This document shows positions 1 through 9,052 of a stretch of 64,000 bases of DNA, piece after piece. The notes under the pieces are model-generated. The model ran no database searches. It saw only the letters and a list, made by a program, of their open reading frames with translations, and was not told the origin of the DNA. Position numbers and translations under genes: made by a program. The stretch is from Gemmataceae bacterium (GTDB lineage: Bacteria > Planctomycetota > Planctomycetia > Gemmatales > Gemmataceae). The stretch spans positions 50,722 to 114,721 of the forward strand of contig JAHBXO010000016.1 of NCBI GenBank assembly GCA_019636445.1, given 5' to 3'. Positions within the stretch are counted from its first letter, which is position 1, and the number at the start of each line of letters is the position of its first letter.

Positions 1-855
1 GTTTGACACCACGGCATCGGCTTCGATCGTTTCCCCGTCGGCCAGTTCGACACCGGTCACGGTTGCACCGTCACGCACGAGCAACCGCTTCACCGCCGTA
101 CCCGTCCGGTAGGTCACGCCGAGTTCCGTTCCCAGTTTCACGAGTGCTTCGGGAACGGCGCGGGTGCCGCCGATCGGGTACCAGACGCCGTCTTCGGTCT
201 GCATGTGAGCGATGCCGCAGAGGACCGCCGGAGACGCATCGGGCGATGAACCGACGTATTGTGTGAAGTGGTCGATCATCTGGGCGACGCGGGCGTCGGG
301 GATGTACTTGCGAACGGTACCGGCGACAGAGCGGCCCATACGCATGCTCATCACATCGCCGAGGATCTTCGGCTGAAAGCCGGCTTTGAAGTCGATCATG
401 TCGCGGATGCCGCCGATCGACTTCCAGAAGAAATAGTCGTCGCTGACGCGGTGAAGGCGATGGGACAGGTTGAGGAACGCCCGATAACCCTCGGCCGAGC
501 CGGGCGCGTAGGTGTCAAGCGTTTTCGCCATCGCTTCGACATTCTCGACGAGGTCGAGAACGCTGCCATCCTGGAAGAAACAGCGCCACTGCGGATCGAG
601 ACGCACGAGTTGGAGGTAATCGTCGAGATTGCGCCCGGATTCCGAGAAGATTTTGCGAAGGACATTCGGGATCGTGAGGATCGTCGGCCCCATGTCGAAG
701 CGGAATCCGTCGGCGTTCAAGACGGCCGCTTTCCCGCCCATCCAGGGAGAGGCTTCCAGAAGCGTGACCGAGTGTCCTCGGGCCGCGAGTGTGCAAGCCG
801 CGGCCAGCCCGCCAAGTCCGCCACCGACCACGACCGCGCGTTTGGAATCCGACAC
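1..855 (-). CDS. crtI: Phytoene desaturase / CrtI-family FAD oxidoreductase (partial, N-terminal 285 residues)
   Basis: Enzymes of this family desaturate or isomerise C30/C40 carotenoid precursors at the membrane, using FAD. The visible part opens with a dinucleotide-binding fold (VVVGGGLGGLAAA, residues 8-20), followed by LLEASPWMGGK and the family hallmark FDMGPTILTIPNVL near residue 52. Further along is GGTRAVPEALVKLG, also typical of CrtI/CrtN proteins. The start is a GTG at 855, chosen because GAGGAGG lies 9 bases upstream and the FAD motif follows at once. The frame is open to base 1, so roughly 200 residues are expected to lie outside the window (family about 490 to 510). The substrate (phytoene or a C30 precursor) cannot be decided from this half. 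It reads away from the kinase pair at 1139. Confidence 0.85.
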   Translation of the reverse strand, partial: MSDSKRAVVVGGGLGGLAAACTLAARGHSVTLLEASPWMGGKAAVLNADGFRFDMGPTILTIPNVLRKIFSESGRNLDDYLQLVRLDPQWRCFFQDGSVLDLVENVEAMAKTLDTYAPGSAEGYRAFLNLSHRLHRVSDDYFFWKSIGGIRDMIDFKAGFQPKILGDVMSMRMGRSVAGTVRKYIPDARVAQMIDHFTQYVGSSPDASPAVLCGIAHMQTEDGVWYPIGGTRAVPEALVKLGTELGVTYRTGTAVKRLLVRDGATVTGVELADGETIEADAVVSN

Positions 856-1138
856 GCTGCAAGCCTCCTCAAGTCCCGATAGAGATTGTTATCATAGTCG
901 CGATCCGTAGCTCCTTTCCCGTCTCTCATCAATCGGATTTGCGTTCGCGCCGGTGTGAACTCTGCGATTGGACGGCAACTCGAAGCTTCCCGGTTTCGGA
1001 AGCGAAACGCCGGAACGAACGACCGTCGAGTTTTCCGCATCGCCCCGGCGACGACGATGACGGATTCCCCACCGCGATTCAAAGCTTGATCTAGATTCGT
1101 GTCGAGGGTACTTCGACAGGATTCGGGGTTCGCACACC

Positions 1139-2410
1139 ATGTTGGCCGCGACTGCTACGCCGGTTCGGGATGGAGCCGGGTTCGTGGATGCCGTGCGTCG
1201 CTCCGGCTTGATCGGCGAAACCCAACTGGATCGCGCGTTGAGCAAGGTCTCGACGGACCGTTCCACTGCGGACGATGTGGCCCGCCGTTTCGTGGCGCAC
1301 GGATGGCTGACCGCGTTTCAGGCCAAACGCCTGCTCGCCGGCAAAACCGACGGCTTTCACCTCGGCCCGTACGTGATGCTGGAGCCGCTTGGCGAGACGG
1401 GGGGCGGGAAGGTCTACCGTGCCCGGCACCGGGCCATGAACCGCATCGTCGCGATCAAGTTGCTCACGCCGGATCGCACCCGATCCGACGCCCTGCGAAC
1501 CGCGTTCCAGGAGGCGACGCAAGCGGCGGTCAAACTCCTCCATCCGAACATCGTCGCCACCTTCGACGCGAATCAGTGCGGCGAACGGATGTACGCCGTA
1601 CTGGAATTCGTTCCGGGTCGCGATTTGGCCACGTACGTCCGCGAGCATTCGCCGCTCCCCGTCCGCACCGCCTGCGCCTTGGCACGGCAGGTCGCCCTCG
1701 CCCTCGCGCATGCCCACGAACGCGGGATCGTGCATGGCCTGTTAAATCCCGACAACGTCCTCGTCGGTGAACCCGACGCGGCCGGGAACCGGACTGCCAA
1801 AGTGCTCAACTTCGGCTTCGGCCGACTCGCCGCGCACTACGCCAACGATGCCACGCGCCAACTCGACGGCGCGCTGGCCGTCGCGGAATACCTCGCACCC
1901 GAAACGTTCGATCCGGATCGACCGACGACACCCGCGACCGACCTGTTTTCACTCGGATGCCTGCTTCACTTCCTGCTGACCGCCCGACCGCCCAGCGGCG
2001 ATCGACCCGTCCATCAGTTTGCGAACCGCCTCGGCGTGGAGCACTGGCGTCCCGGACTGGCATCGGAATTGATCGAACTCGTGACGGGCCTCCTGGCACA
2101 GGACCCCGCCCGTCGTCCCGCTTCGGCACGATGTGTGGCGGATCGGTTGGAGCGCCTCGCCCACGGCCGCGGCGGAGAGGAACTCCGATTTCCCGTAACC
2201 CCGCCGTCGGAGGAACGCCCCCGTTCCGCGTTTGCCGGTCTCGATACGGTGCCGGAACTGGCCGCGATCGCGACGGCCGAATTCCCGAACACGATTCGGA
2301 AACCCCGGCATGCTCCGTGGTCCGCCGCGGGCGCGTACGTGCTGGCCGGGAGCGTGATTCTGGCGACCGGCGCGGCGATCGCCTTGGTGCTGCGTGCGGT
2401 GGTTCGCTGA
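1139..2410 (+). CDS. Membrane-anchored pseudokinase (Ser/Thr kinase fold, catalytic residues lost)
   Basis: 423 residues. An N-terminal helical segment (about 12-70) ends in FVAHGWLTAFQAKRLLAGK, a module common in front of planctomycete kinases. A kinase fold covers roughly 75-335, and a hydrophobic anchor lies near 393-418, so the fold faces the cytoplasm. The ATP-binding lysine is present (VAIKLL, K107). The catalytic loop reads HGLLNPDN (199-206) instead of HRDLKPEN, so Leu201 replaces the catalytic Asp. The metal-binding DFG is NFG (224-226), and the glycine-rich loop is LGETGGGKVY. I infer a nucleotide-binding or scaffold role without phosphotransfer. The gene is 56 bases upstream of a canonical kinase on the same strand, which suggests a regulatory pair. 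Substrate and partner are unknown. Confidence 0.85.
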   Translation: MLAATATPVRDGAGFVDAVRRSGLIGETQLDRALSKVSTDRSTADDVARRFVAHGWLTAFQAKRLLAGKTDGFHLGPYVMLEPLGETGGGKVYRARHRAMNRIVAIKLLTPDRTRSDALRTAFQEATQAAVKLLHPNIVATFDANQCGERMYAVLEFVPGRDLATYVREHSPLPVRTACALARQVALALAHAHERGIVHGLLNPDNVLVGEPDAAGNRTAKVLNFGFGRLAAHYANDATRQLDGALAVAEYLAPETFDPDRPTTPATDLFSLGCLLHFLLTARPPSGDRPVHQFANRLGVEHWRPGLASELIELVTGLLAQDPARRPASARCVADRLERLAHGRGGEELRFPVTPPSEERPRSAFAGLDTVPELAAIATAEFPNTIRKPRHAPWSAAGAYVLAGSVILATGAAIALVLRAVVR

Positions 2411-2466
2411 TCCCGTCTGATTGATTGTGATTTCGCCTTGGCCATGCCATTACGAATGGGGTTTTT

Positions 2467-3618
2467 ATGCCGCGCGGATTTCCCTCCGATTCCGGAGTCG
2501 TGGAATTTCGTCTTGAAACACCGCGTACGGCGGACTCGTCGAGCACTCCGTACACGAGTCCGTCGTTACAGGGTTTGCCATCGTTGCCGGGGTACGAACT
2601 TTTGGAACAGATCGGCCGGGGCGGGATGGGCGTCGTTTACAAGGCCCGTCAACTGGCGCTCAACCGGTTGGTGGCGATCAAGTTGTTGCCCAACGCCGAG
2701 AAAGCAGGGCAGACAACCATTGCCCGCTTTTTCGCCGAGGCGCAGTCGGTCGCGGACGTGCACCATCCGAACGTCGTCGAGGTCTATGATTTCGGCGAAG
2801 TCACGGTTCGCAATACGGTCCACGCGGACGATACGGCGGAATACGTGAAGGTGCCGTACCTCGTCATGGAATTGCTCGACGGCGGTCATTACGGCGACGG
2901 GCGGCATCCATCGAAGCCCCGCGATCCGCGCCAGGCGGCGGCGATCCTCGCCAAGGTGGCGCGCGGCCTCGCCGCCGCGCACAAACTCGGCATCGTCCAC
3001 CGCGACATCAAGCCCGGCAACATCCTCTTCACCAAGTCCGGGGAACCGAAGGTCGTCGACTTCGGCCTCGCGAAGCGCGCGATGTCGAACCTCACGCTGT
3101 CCGTGGCGGTGATGGGCACGCCCTATTACATGTCGCCGGAGCAGGCAAAGGGGAAGAGCAAGCTGGTCGGCCCGTCGACCGATGTCTGGGCCATCGGGGT
3201 GATCCTGTACGAGAGCCTCGCCGGCTGTCTGCCGTTCGACGCCGAAAACCACTATTCGCTGATGCACCAGATCATCACCGAGAACCCCGAGTCGCCGCGC
3301 ATCCACAATCAGGATCTGCCGCCGGAACTGGAAGCGATCATCCTGAAATGTCTGGCGAAGAAACCGGAGCACCGCTACCCGACGGCGGCGAAACTGGCCG
3401 ACGCACTGGAAGCGTTCCATTTCGAGTCCGGCATGTTCGTACCGCTGAATACGATCGTGCCCGGCTCGAAGCGCCGCCGCGACTACACGCTGCCGCTACT
3501 TCTGGTACTACTCTTCGGCATCATCGGCACGTGCCTCTGGCTCTGGCAGAAAGCGGAGTGGGAGAAGCGGGAGTTGCACGAGAAGACCAAGCAACTGATC
3601 GATGGTAGCCGGGAATGA
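2467..3618 (+). CDS. Membrane-anchored Ser/Thr protein kinase (PknB-like, canonical)
   Basis: 383 residues. The kinase domain (about 40-320) has every catalytic element: IGRGGMGVVYKA glycine-rich loop, VAIKLL with K72, HRDIKPGN with D180, VDFGLAK with D198, and GTPYYMSPEQA at the end of the activation segment. A single hydrophobic helix (LPLLLVLLFGIIGTCLWLW, about 344-362) is followed by a short charged tail. The kinase is therefore cytoplasmic and held by a C-terminal anchor with almost nothing outside, which argues against a large sensor domain. It follows the pseudokinase at 1139 on the same strand, and the two could be cotranscribed. An insertion around 110-140 (HYGDGRHPSKPRDP) is seen in several planctomycete kinases. 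The substrate is not predictable. Confidence 0.95.
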   Translation: MPRGFPSDSGVVEFRLETPRTADSSSTPYTSPSLQGLPSLPGYELLEQIGRGGMGVVYKARQLALNRLVAIKLLPNAEKAGQTTIARFFAEAQSVADVHHPNVVEVYDFGEVTVRNTVHADDTAEYVKVPYLVMELLDGGHYGDGRHPSKPRDPRQAAAILAKVARGLAAAHKLGIVHRDIKPGNILFTKSGEPKVVDFGLAKRAMSNLTLSVAVMGTPYYMSPEQAKGKSKLVGPSTDVWAIGVILYESLAGCLPFDAENHYSLMHQIITENPESPRIHNQDLPPELEAIILKCLAKKPEHRYPTAAKLADALEAFHFESGMFVPLNTIVPGSKRRRDYTLPLLLVLLFGIIGTCLWLWQKAEWEKRELHEKTKQLIDGSRE

Positions 3619-3620
3619 AA

Positions 3621-3643
3621 ACCGCCGGGAAATCCCCGGCGGT
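3621..3643 (-). terminator. Stem-loop terminator for gnd (minus strand)
   Basis: Perfect 9-bp inverted repeat ACCGCCGGG / CCCGGCGGT with a 5-base loop, sitting between the convergent stops of the kinase and gnd. Read on the minus strand the stem is followed by TTTTC, as expected for an intrinsic terminator of gnd. On the plus strand it may also help end the kinase transcript. Confidence 0.65.
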
Positions 3644-3653
3644 CGATCGGCAA

Positions 3654-5111
3654 TCACACGTTGTACGCCTTGCTCGTCGTGGTGCCGCCACGGCCGGTCC
3701 AGTTCGTGTGGAAGAACTCGCCGCGCGGCTTGTCCGTCCGCTCGTAGGTGTGGGCACCGAAGTAATCGCGCTGCGCCTGCAGCAGGTTTGCCGGCAAGCT
3801 CGCGGTGCGGTAGCCGTCGAAGTAGCTGAGTGCCGAGGTCATCGTCGGCAGCGGGATGCCATTCATCACGCCGGCGGCCACGGCGGTCCGCCAGCCGTCC
3901 TGGGCCGCCTGGATCTCCTTCGCGAAGTACGGGTCCACCAGCAGATTCACGAGCTTCGGATTGCGGTCGAACGCTTCCTTGATGTTGCCGAGGAACCGGC
4001 TGCGGATGATGCAACCACCTCGCCACATCAGCGCGATGCCGCCGTTGTTGAGTTCCCAACCGAGCGCCTTCGCCTGCGCGGTCATCAGGTCGTAGCCCTG
4101 CGCGTAGCTGACGAGCTTGCTGGCGTAGAGGGCATTCTCGACGGCGGCGATGAACGCCTTCTTATCGGCGACAACCTTCGGCGTCGGGCCGCTCAGCACC
4201 TTCGCCGCCTCGACGCGCTGGTCCTTCTGCGACGACAGGCAGCGCGCGAACACGGCCTCGCTGATGAGCGTCAGCGGGCTGCCGTTGTCGGTCGCCGAGT
4301 CAACGGTCCACTTCCCGGTCCCCTTTTGACCAGCCTTGTCGAGGATCAGATCGACGAGGTGCTTGCCGGTCTCGGGGTCCTTGTACTTGAAGATGTCGGC
4401 CGTGATTTCGATCAGGAAGCTGTCGAGTTTGCCCTTGTTCCACGTGCTGAAGACTTCGCCGAGTTCGTCGTTCGAGAGGCCGGCGACGGACTTCAAGAGA
4501 TGGTACGACTCGCAGATGAGTTGCATGTCGCCGTACTCGATGCCGTTGTGCACCATCTTGACGAAGTGCCCGGCGCCTTCCGGCCCGACCCAATCGCAGC
4601 ACGGCACGTCGCCGTCGACCTTCGCGGCGATCGCCTGGAAGATCGGCTTCACCGCCGGCCACGCCTCGGCCGCGCCGCCGGGCATGATGCTCGGCCCCTT
4701 CAGCGCGCCTTCCTCTCCGCCGCTCACGCCGCTGCCGACGAAGAGAATCCCCTTCTCCTTGAGGGCCTTCATCCGGCGGCTGGTATCCGGGAAGTGCGTG
4801 TTGCCGCCGTCGATGAGGATGTCGCCCGGTTCGAGGAACGGGACGACCGACGCGATCGTGTCGTCGACCGCCTGGCCCGCCTTCACCATCATCATGACCT
4901 TGCGCGGCCGCTTGAGGCTCGCGGCGAAATCCTTCAGGCTGTGCGCGCCAACGAACTTCTTCCCCTTTCCTCGACCGTTGACGAACGCGTCGACTTTCTC
5001 CGTACTGCGATTGAACACCGCGCACGTGTAGCCGCGGCTTTCCATGTTGAGAACGAGGTTTTCGCCCATGACGGCGAGGCCGATGAGGCCGATGTCGGCG
5101 GTGGCGGACAT
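3654..5111 (-). CDS. gnd: 6-phosphogluconate dehydrogenase, decarboxylating
   Basis: 485 residues, the normal length of the long bacterial form. The enzyme oxidises and decarboxylates 6-phosphogluconate to ribulose 5-phosphate with NADP+ in the oxidative pentose phosphate pathway, in the cytosol. The N-terminal Rossmann motif is IGLIGLAVMGENLVLNMESR with NRST marking the NADP-binding end. The mid-protein signature GSGVSGGEEGALKGPSIMPG holds the substrate loop, and HFVKMVHNGIEYGDMQLI holds the catalytic Lys and the Asn-Gly pair. The all-helical C-terminal domain includes WRGGCIIRS and ends with the YFGAHTYER and HTNW segments. ATG at 5111 places the Rossmann motif at residue 8. It stands alone; no zwf or pgl is adjacent. 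Confidence 0.97.
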   Translation of the reverse strand: MSATADIGLIGLAVMGENLVLNMESRGYTCAVFNRSTEKVDAFVNGRGKGKKFVGAHSLKDFAASLKRPRKVMMMVKAGQAVDDTIASVVPFLEPGDILIDGGNTHFPDTSRRMKALKEKGILFVGSGVSGGEEGALKGPSIMPGGAAEAWPAVKPIFQAIAAKVDGDVPCCDWVGPEGAGHFVKMVHNGIEYGDMQLICESYHLLKSVAGLSNDELGEVFSTWNKGKLDSFLIEITADIFKYKDPETGKHLVDLILDKAGQKGTGKWTVDSATDNGSPLTLISEAVFARCLSSQKDQRVEAAKVLSGPTPKVVADKKAFIAAVENALYASKLVSYAQGYDLMTAQAKALGWELNNGGIALMWRGGCIIRSRFLGNIKEAFDRNPKLVNLLVDPYFAKEIQAAQDGWRTAVAAGVMNGIPLPTMTSALSYFDGYRTASLPANLLQAQRDYFGAHTYERTDKPRGEFFHTNWTGRGGTTTSKAYNV

Positions 5112-5162
5112 GATTCGACTGCCTTCCGGAAGGGAATTGGGATCGCGACTCTGCCCGGCATC

Positions 5163-5600
5163 TTACGAGGTGGGGGCGGCGGGGGGAGACGCCGGCGCGG
5201 ACCAGTTTTCGACGGCCAGACCGGGCACCGCTGCGAGGTCGGAGTCGGTGGAAACGACGGTCGCTCCGAGGACGATGGCAATGGCGGCGAGTTGCACGTC
5301 GACGACTTGCATGGGTCGACCGGATCGCTTGAGGTGGGCCGCGATTCGTCCGAACTCTTTCGCGGCTGGCAAATCGAAGGGCCAAATCTTGATGGCGCGG
5401 AGCCCCGTCGTGATCGCCGCGAAACTGAAATCTCTCGACGAACTCCTCTCGACTCCGAAATACAGTTCGCCCACCACCGGTAGGCAAGTTCCGATCACGC
5501 CGCCTTGTTGCCGGACGCTGGCGGCCCTTCGCGGTACGTCGAATCGGCGATAGATCAGGTGCCCTATCGCATTCGTATCGAGCAGGAATCGTCTCGTCAT
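5163..5600 (-). CDS. vapC: VapC-type PIN-domain ribonuclease toxin
   Basis: 145 residues, typical of VapC. PIN toxins are Mg2+-dependent endoribonucleases, usually acting on tRNA or rRNA. The acidic residues expected at the active site are visible: FLLDTNAIGHLI (first Asp), PVVGELYFGVE (Glu), MQVVDVQLAAIA (Asp) and VSTDSDLAAV (Asp). The C-terminus is Ala/Pro-rich and probably not part of the fold. Its ATG overlaps the stop of the upstream gene by 4 bases (ATGA at 5597-5600), the usual coupling of antitoxin and toxin translation. The RNA target is unknown. A second pair of this type lies at 34.6-35.2 kb with little sequence resemblance. Confidence 0.88.
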   Translation of the reverse strand: MTRRFLLDTNAIGHLIYRRFDVPRRAASVRQQGGVIGTCLPVVGELYFGVERSSSRDFSFAAITTGLRAIKIWPFDLPAAKEFGRIAAHLKRSGRPMQVVDVQLAAIAIVLGATVVSTDSDLAAVPGLAVENWSAPASPPAAPTS

Positions 5601-5899
5601 GAAAACAGGCCCTCGATCTCGCGAGATCGTAGTTCCCAGGATCGCTTCCCGTCATCCTTCAATTCACGCAAATTTTGATCCCACTCTTCCGCTTGTCGAT
5701 CGGACATCTGGAACTTCTTCAAATCCTCCATCGCCAGAATCCACCGCGCGATCGATTCGGGATCGGTACCGGTCAATGTCGAGTCTTCCGTAGGGTCCTG
5801 CGTCGGCTCGACACGGAGTTCCAGTCCTTCCCACTCCTCGGGCAAGGGTTCGTCGAATTCCAATCGGCCATTTTTCATTCGGCATCGGACGTTGCCCAT
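5597..5899 (-). CDS. Probable VapB-like antitoxin
   Basis: 100 residues. It starts with a short beta-rich segment (VRCRMKNGRLEFDEPLPEEW) resembling the N-terminus of planctomycete antitoxins of the form GRLxLDEPLP, and continues with an acidic, helical C-terminal half (IARWILAMEDLKKFQMSDRQ) of the kind that wraps around a PIN toxin. I do not recognise a defined DNA-binding fold. The assignment rests mainly on position: it directly precedes and overlaps vapC by 4 bases on the minus strand. If it follows the family, the antitoxin-toxin complex represses its own promoter, which would lie between 5900 and 6025, shared with the divergent WD40 gene. Confidence 0.75.
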   Translation of the reverse strand: MGNVRCRMKNGRLEFDEPLPEEWEGLELRVEPTQDPTEDSTLTGTDPESIARWILAMEDLKKFQMSDRQAEEWDQNLRELKDDGKRSWELRSREIEGLFS

Positions 5900-6025
5900 G
5901 ACATTCCCTCCCGCGACTTCATCGCATCATACCAGAACGAACGGCCGTGTAACTCCTTCGCTTCGCCGGTTCCCACACTCGCTTCTCCGGCGTATACCAG
6001 CTACGGCTTCTTACGGAGTGCCGTC

Positions 6026-9000
6026 ATGTTCCGCTCCCTCGTTGCGCTGTCCCTCGCGATCACGTTCGCCATGCCATTGTTCGCCCAATCGGATGCGAAG
6101 TCGATCGTCGCGAAGTACCGCGAGGAACGGACGGCGTGCGAGAAACTCGGCGAGCCGGCGGACCGCTTCGTCGCACCCGACCAGTTGTTGGCGAAGGCCG
6201 AGGCGGCGCTCGCGGCGGGGAACGAGACAGGAGCGGCGAAGATCGCACGCGACGCACGCTGGGCGTTGCCGGCGCGGCCCGTCGGTCTGCCGGAACATGT
6301 CGAACGCGTGATCGGCTATGTGCGCCTCCGCCACGCCGATCGCATCAACGCGATGGTTTACACGCCCGACGGTTCCAAACTCGTCACCGCCTCCCGCGAC
6401 GGCACCGTCCGCATCTGGGACCTCGGCAACGGCCGCGAACTCCTCGCCTACCGTAATCACCCCGCCCCGCAGCCCGACGACAAAGGCAATATCGACGACC
6501 GCGCCATCTTCCGCGTCCCCGCCGTCGCCGTTTCGCCCGACGGCACTACCGTCGCCTCCACCGGCACCGGTGAGATCCATCTCTGGGACATGACCACCGG
6601 AAAGCTCAAGAAGAAACTGATCGGCCACGCCCCGTTCCTCATCAAGGGCCTCGCCTTCATCGGCAACCAGGGGCTTGCCACCGGCGGCGATGATAAGATC
6701 GTCCGCATCTGGAACATCGAGAGCGGTAAGGAGACGATCGCCTTCCCCGCCCACACGCATCGAATCGAAGCGCTCTCCGTCAGCCCGAACGGCAAACTCG
6801 TCGCGGCCACGGACGCCAATGGGCTGATCGTCGTCTACAAGACCGACGCCTCGGAGAAGAAATCGATCATCGCCACATCCGGCAGCGAATCGAACGCCGC
6901 GAACCTCGGCATCCTGTTCACGCCCGACGGCACCAAGATCTTCACCGGTGGCGGCGACCAGAACCCGCGGCTGACGGTCGCCCCCGGACCGGCTGGCGAG
7001 AGCGTTCCCGGCATGGCTTCCACGGCACTTCGTTTCCCCGGCCACGGCGGTCGGATCAACGCCGTCGCCGGCACGCCCGACGGCAAACTCCTCGCCACCG
7101 CCAGCGAAGACGCGACCGTTCGCGTCTGGGACGCCGCCAGCGGCAAGACGCTCCGGCACTTCCAAGGTCTCCTCTCGAAGGCGACCGCACTTGCGATCCG
7201 CCCCGACAGCAAACAGATCGCCGTCGGCACCGAGGACGGCGGGATCCGGCTCTGGGAACTCAGCGCAACCGACGAACACCGCACCGCCGGCGAAGCCACC
7301 GCGTCGCTCTGGACCGGCGCGTTCAACGCCGACGGATCGCGGTTCGCGACCGGCGGGGCCGACCGCTCGATCCGCATTTACGACACCGAATCCGGCAAAC
7401 TGCTCGCGACCTTGGCCGGGCACGGCGCGGCGGTGACAGGCATCGCGTTCCTGCCGAACGATCGACTCGCGTCGTCCGGCGGCGACAAACTCGTGAAACT
7501 TTGGGACGCGAAGGCGGGCAAGCCGATCCGCGACCTCGCCGGCCATACGTCCGCCGTGCTCGCCGTCGCCGCCGAAAATTCCACGCTCGTTTCGGGCGGC
7601 ATCGACAAGACAGTGAAAGGCTGGGACATCGAATCGGGCAAACCGACATGGTCCTGGACGGGACGGTCCGCCGTCGCTTCTCTTGCGATCCGCAAGGGAG
7701 GCAAACAGATCGCCGTCGGCACCGCCGACGGCTGGCTGACGATCCTCGACCTCGCTGGCGGCTCGCCGAAGCCGATCGGAAGCGGCCAGCAAGCCCATGT
7801 CGCCGGAGTGGCCTCCGTCGCCTACAGCGCCGACGGCACGAAACTCGCGACCGTCGGTGGCGATGGCAAGTTCACCATCTGGACCGTCGGCGACGACGGC
7901 ACGCCCACCGCCCGCACCAACACGGACGGCAAGAAGCCCGTCGGGGCCGCCGTCGCCCTTTCGGCCGTGGCCTTTTCCGCCGACGGCAAACTCGCCGCCT
8001 CCGCCGGCGCGGATATGGCCGTGCACGTTTGGGACACGAACACCGGCGCGGAGGTCCGCACCTTGCGTGCCCATGCCGATTGGGTCACGGCCCTCGCGTT
8101 TCATCCCTCCGGCGAGCGCCTGCTTTCCGTCGGCGTGGACAAGTCCGCCCGCGTCTTCGAATTGAGCAAGGCCGAGGAGACCGCTCGCATCGGGCATGCC
8201 AAGTCCGCCCGCTCCGTCGCGGTCAGCCGCGATGGCCGCCTGATCATTTCCGGGTCCGACGATACCACCGCGAAAATCTGGGACCTCGCTACCGGCAAGG
8301 AAATCGCCACGCTCAGCGGGTCCGGGCAGGCGATCTTTTCCACCGCGTTCGTTGGCCCCGACCGCGTCGCCACCGGCGGAGAGGACATGCGGTTCCGGCT
8401 CTGGTCCACCAACCCGCCCAAAGTCGAAACCAACACCGACCTCGGCAACATCTACGTGCTCATTCCCTCGATCGACGGCAAACGCATCGGCGTCTGGTCC
8501 CGCGATACGCAAGGCAAGGACAGCTATCACCTCGTGAATGTCGACGGAAGCAAAGGCCCCGATCCGATTATCGAGTCCGACCGAAAAGGTTTGGGCTGCG
8601 TGACCTTCTCGGGCGATCTCGCCTGGATCGTGTCCGGAGATGAAGAAGGCAAGATCCGCATCTGGGATGCGGCGAAGCGGATGCCGATCGGCGCGGATTG
8701 GCCGATCCACACCAAGCGCGTGGCCGACGTGGCCGTGACGAGCGACCGCAAGGCGATCCTCGCCGTCGACGAGGAGGGTACGGTCAAAGTCGCCAATGCC
8801 GAGAAGCGGGAAACGACGGCGACGGTGAAGACCGGCGTCGTCGGAATCGCCGGCATCATGGTCGCACCGACCGGCGACAAGTTCGCAGTGTTCGGCACCG
8901 AAGGTGAAATCAAGTCGTTCGACCTGACCGGCAAGGAATTGCGTTCCTGGCAGATGCCCACGGGCGTGAACGGTGTGGCGTTCACCACGGACGGAAAGAA

Positions 9001-9052
9001 ACTGATCGCCGCGAACGCCGACGGCACGCTCGCGGTGCTCGTCCTACCTTAA
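6026..9052 (+). CDS. Very large exported WD40-repeat beta-propeller protein
   Basis: 1008 residues. The N-terminus (FRSLVALSLAITFAMPLFAQ) is a signal peptide with cleavage expected after the Ala-Gln region, so the protein acts outside the cytoplasm. A short helical segment (about 25-95) with repeated Ala/Glu residues precedes a run of WD40 repeats to the end. Blades end in WD or equivalent, for example TVRIWDLGNGRELLA, TVRVWDAASGKTLRHF and TAKIWDLATGKEIATL. At about 60-70 residues per blade I estimate 13 to 15 blades, enough for two fused seven-bladed propellers. No catalytic domain is visible, so it is probably a scaffold. ATG 6026 is chosen because it begins the signal peptide; upstream extension would run into the antitoxin gene. 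It ends convergently with the PEP-CTERM gene, sharing 4 bases. Confidence 0.9.
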   Translation: MFRSLVALSLAITFAMPLFAQSDAKSIVAKYREERTACEKLGEPADRFVAPDQLLAKAEAALAAGNETGAAKIARDARWALPARPVGLPEHVERVIGYVRLRHADRINAMVYTPDGSKLVTASRDGTVRIWDLGNGRELLAYRNHPAPQPDDKGNIDDRAIFRVPAVAVSPDGTTVASTGTGEIHLWDMTTGKLKKKLIGHAPFLIKGLAFIGNQGLATGGDDKIVRIWNIESGKETIAFPAHTHRIEALSVSPNGKLVAATDANGLIVVYKTDASEKKSIIATSGSESNAANLGILFTPDGTKIFTGGGDQNPRLTVAPGPAGESVPGMASTALRFPGHGGRINAVAGTPDGKLLATASEDATVRVWDAASGKTLRHFQGLLSKATALAIRPDSKQIAVGTEDGGIRLWELSATDEHRTAGEATASLWTGAFNADGSRFATGGADRSIRIYDTESGKLLATLAGHGAAVTGIAFLPNDRLASSGGDKLVKLWDAKAGKPIRDLAGHTSAVLAVAAENSTLVSGGIDKTVKGWDIESGKPTWSWTGRSAVASLAIRKGGKQIAVGTADGWLTILDLAGGSPKPIGSGQQAHVAGVASVAYSADGTKLATVGGDGKFTIWTVGDDGTPTARTNTDGKKPVGAAVALSAVAFSADGKLAASAGADMAVHVWDTNTGAEVRTLRAHADWVTALAFHPSGERLLSVGVDKSARVFELSKAEETARIGHAKSARSVAVSRDGRLIISGSDDTTAKIWDLATGKEIATLSGSGQAIFSTAFVGPDRVATGGEDMRFRLWSTNPPKVETNTDLGNIYVLIPSIDGKRIGVWSRDTQGKDSYHLVNVDGSKGPDPIIESDRKGLGCVTFSGDLAWIVSGDEEGKIRIWDAAKRMPIGADWPIHTKRVADVAVTSDRKAILAVDEEGTVKVANAEKRETTATVKTGVVGIAGIMVAPTGDKFAVFGTEGEIKSFDLTGKELRSWQMPTGVNGVAFTTDGKKLIAANADGTLAVLVLP

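Noticed and set aside
3615..5483. Long open frame opposite gnd
   Set aside because: It mirrors gnd and vapC in GC-rich codons, with Arg/Val/Glu-rich text and no domain.
6011..8710. Very long minus-strand frame under the WD40 gene
   Set aside because: It is the antisense of WD40 repeats; its repeating GGG/ADR pattern follows from the repeat codons.
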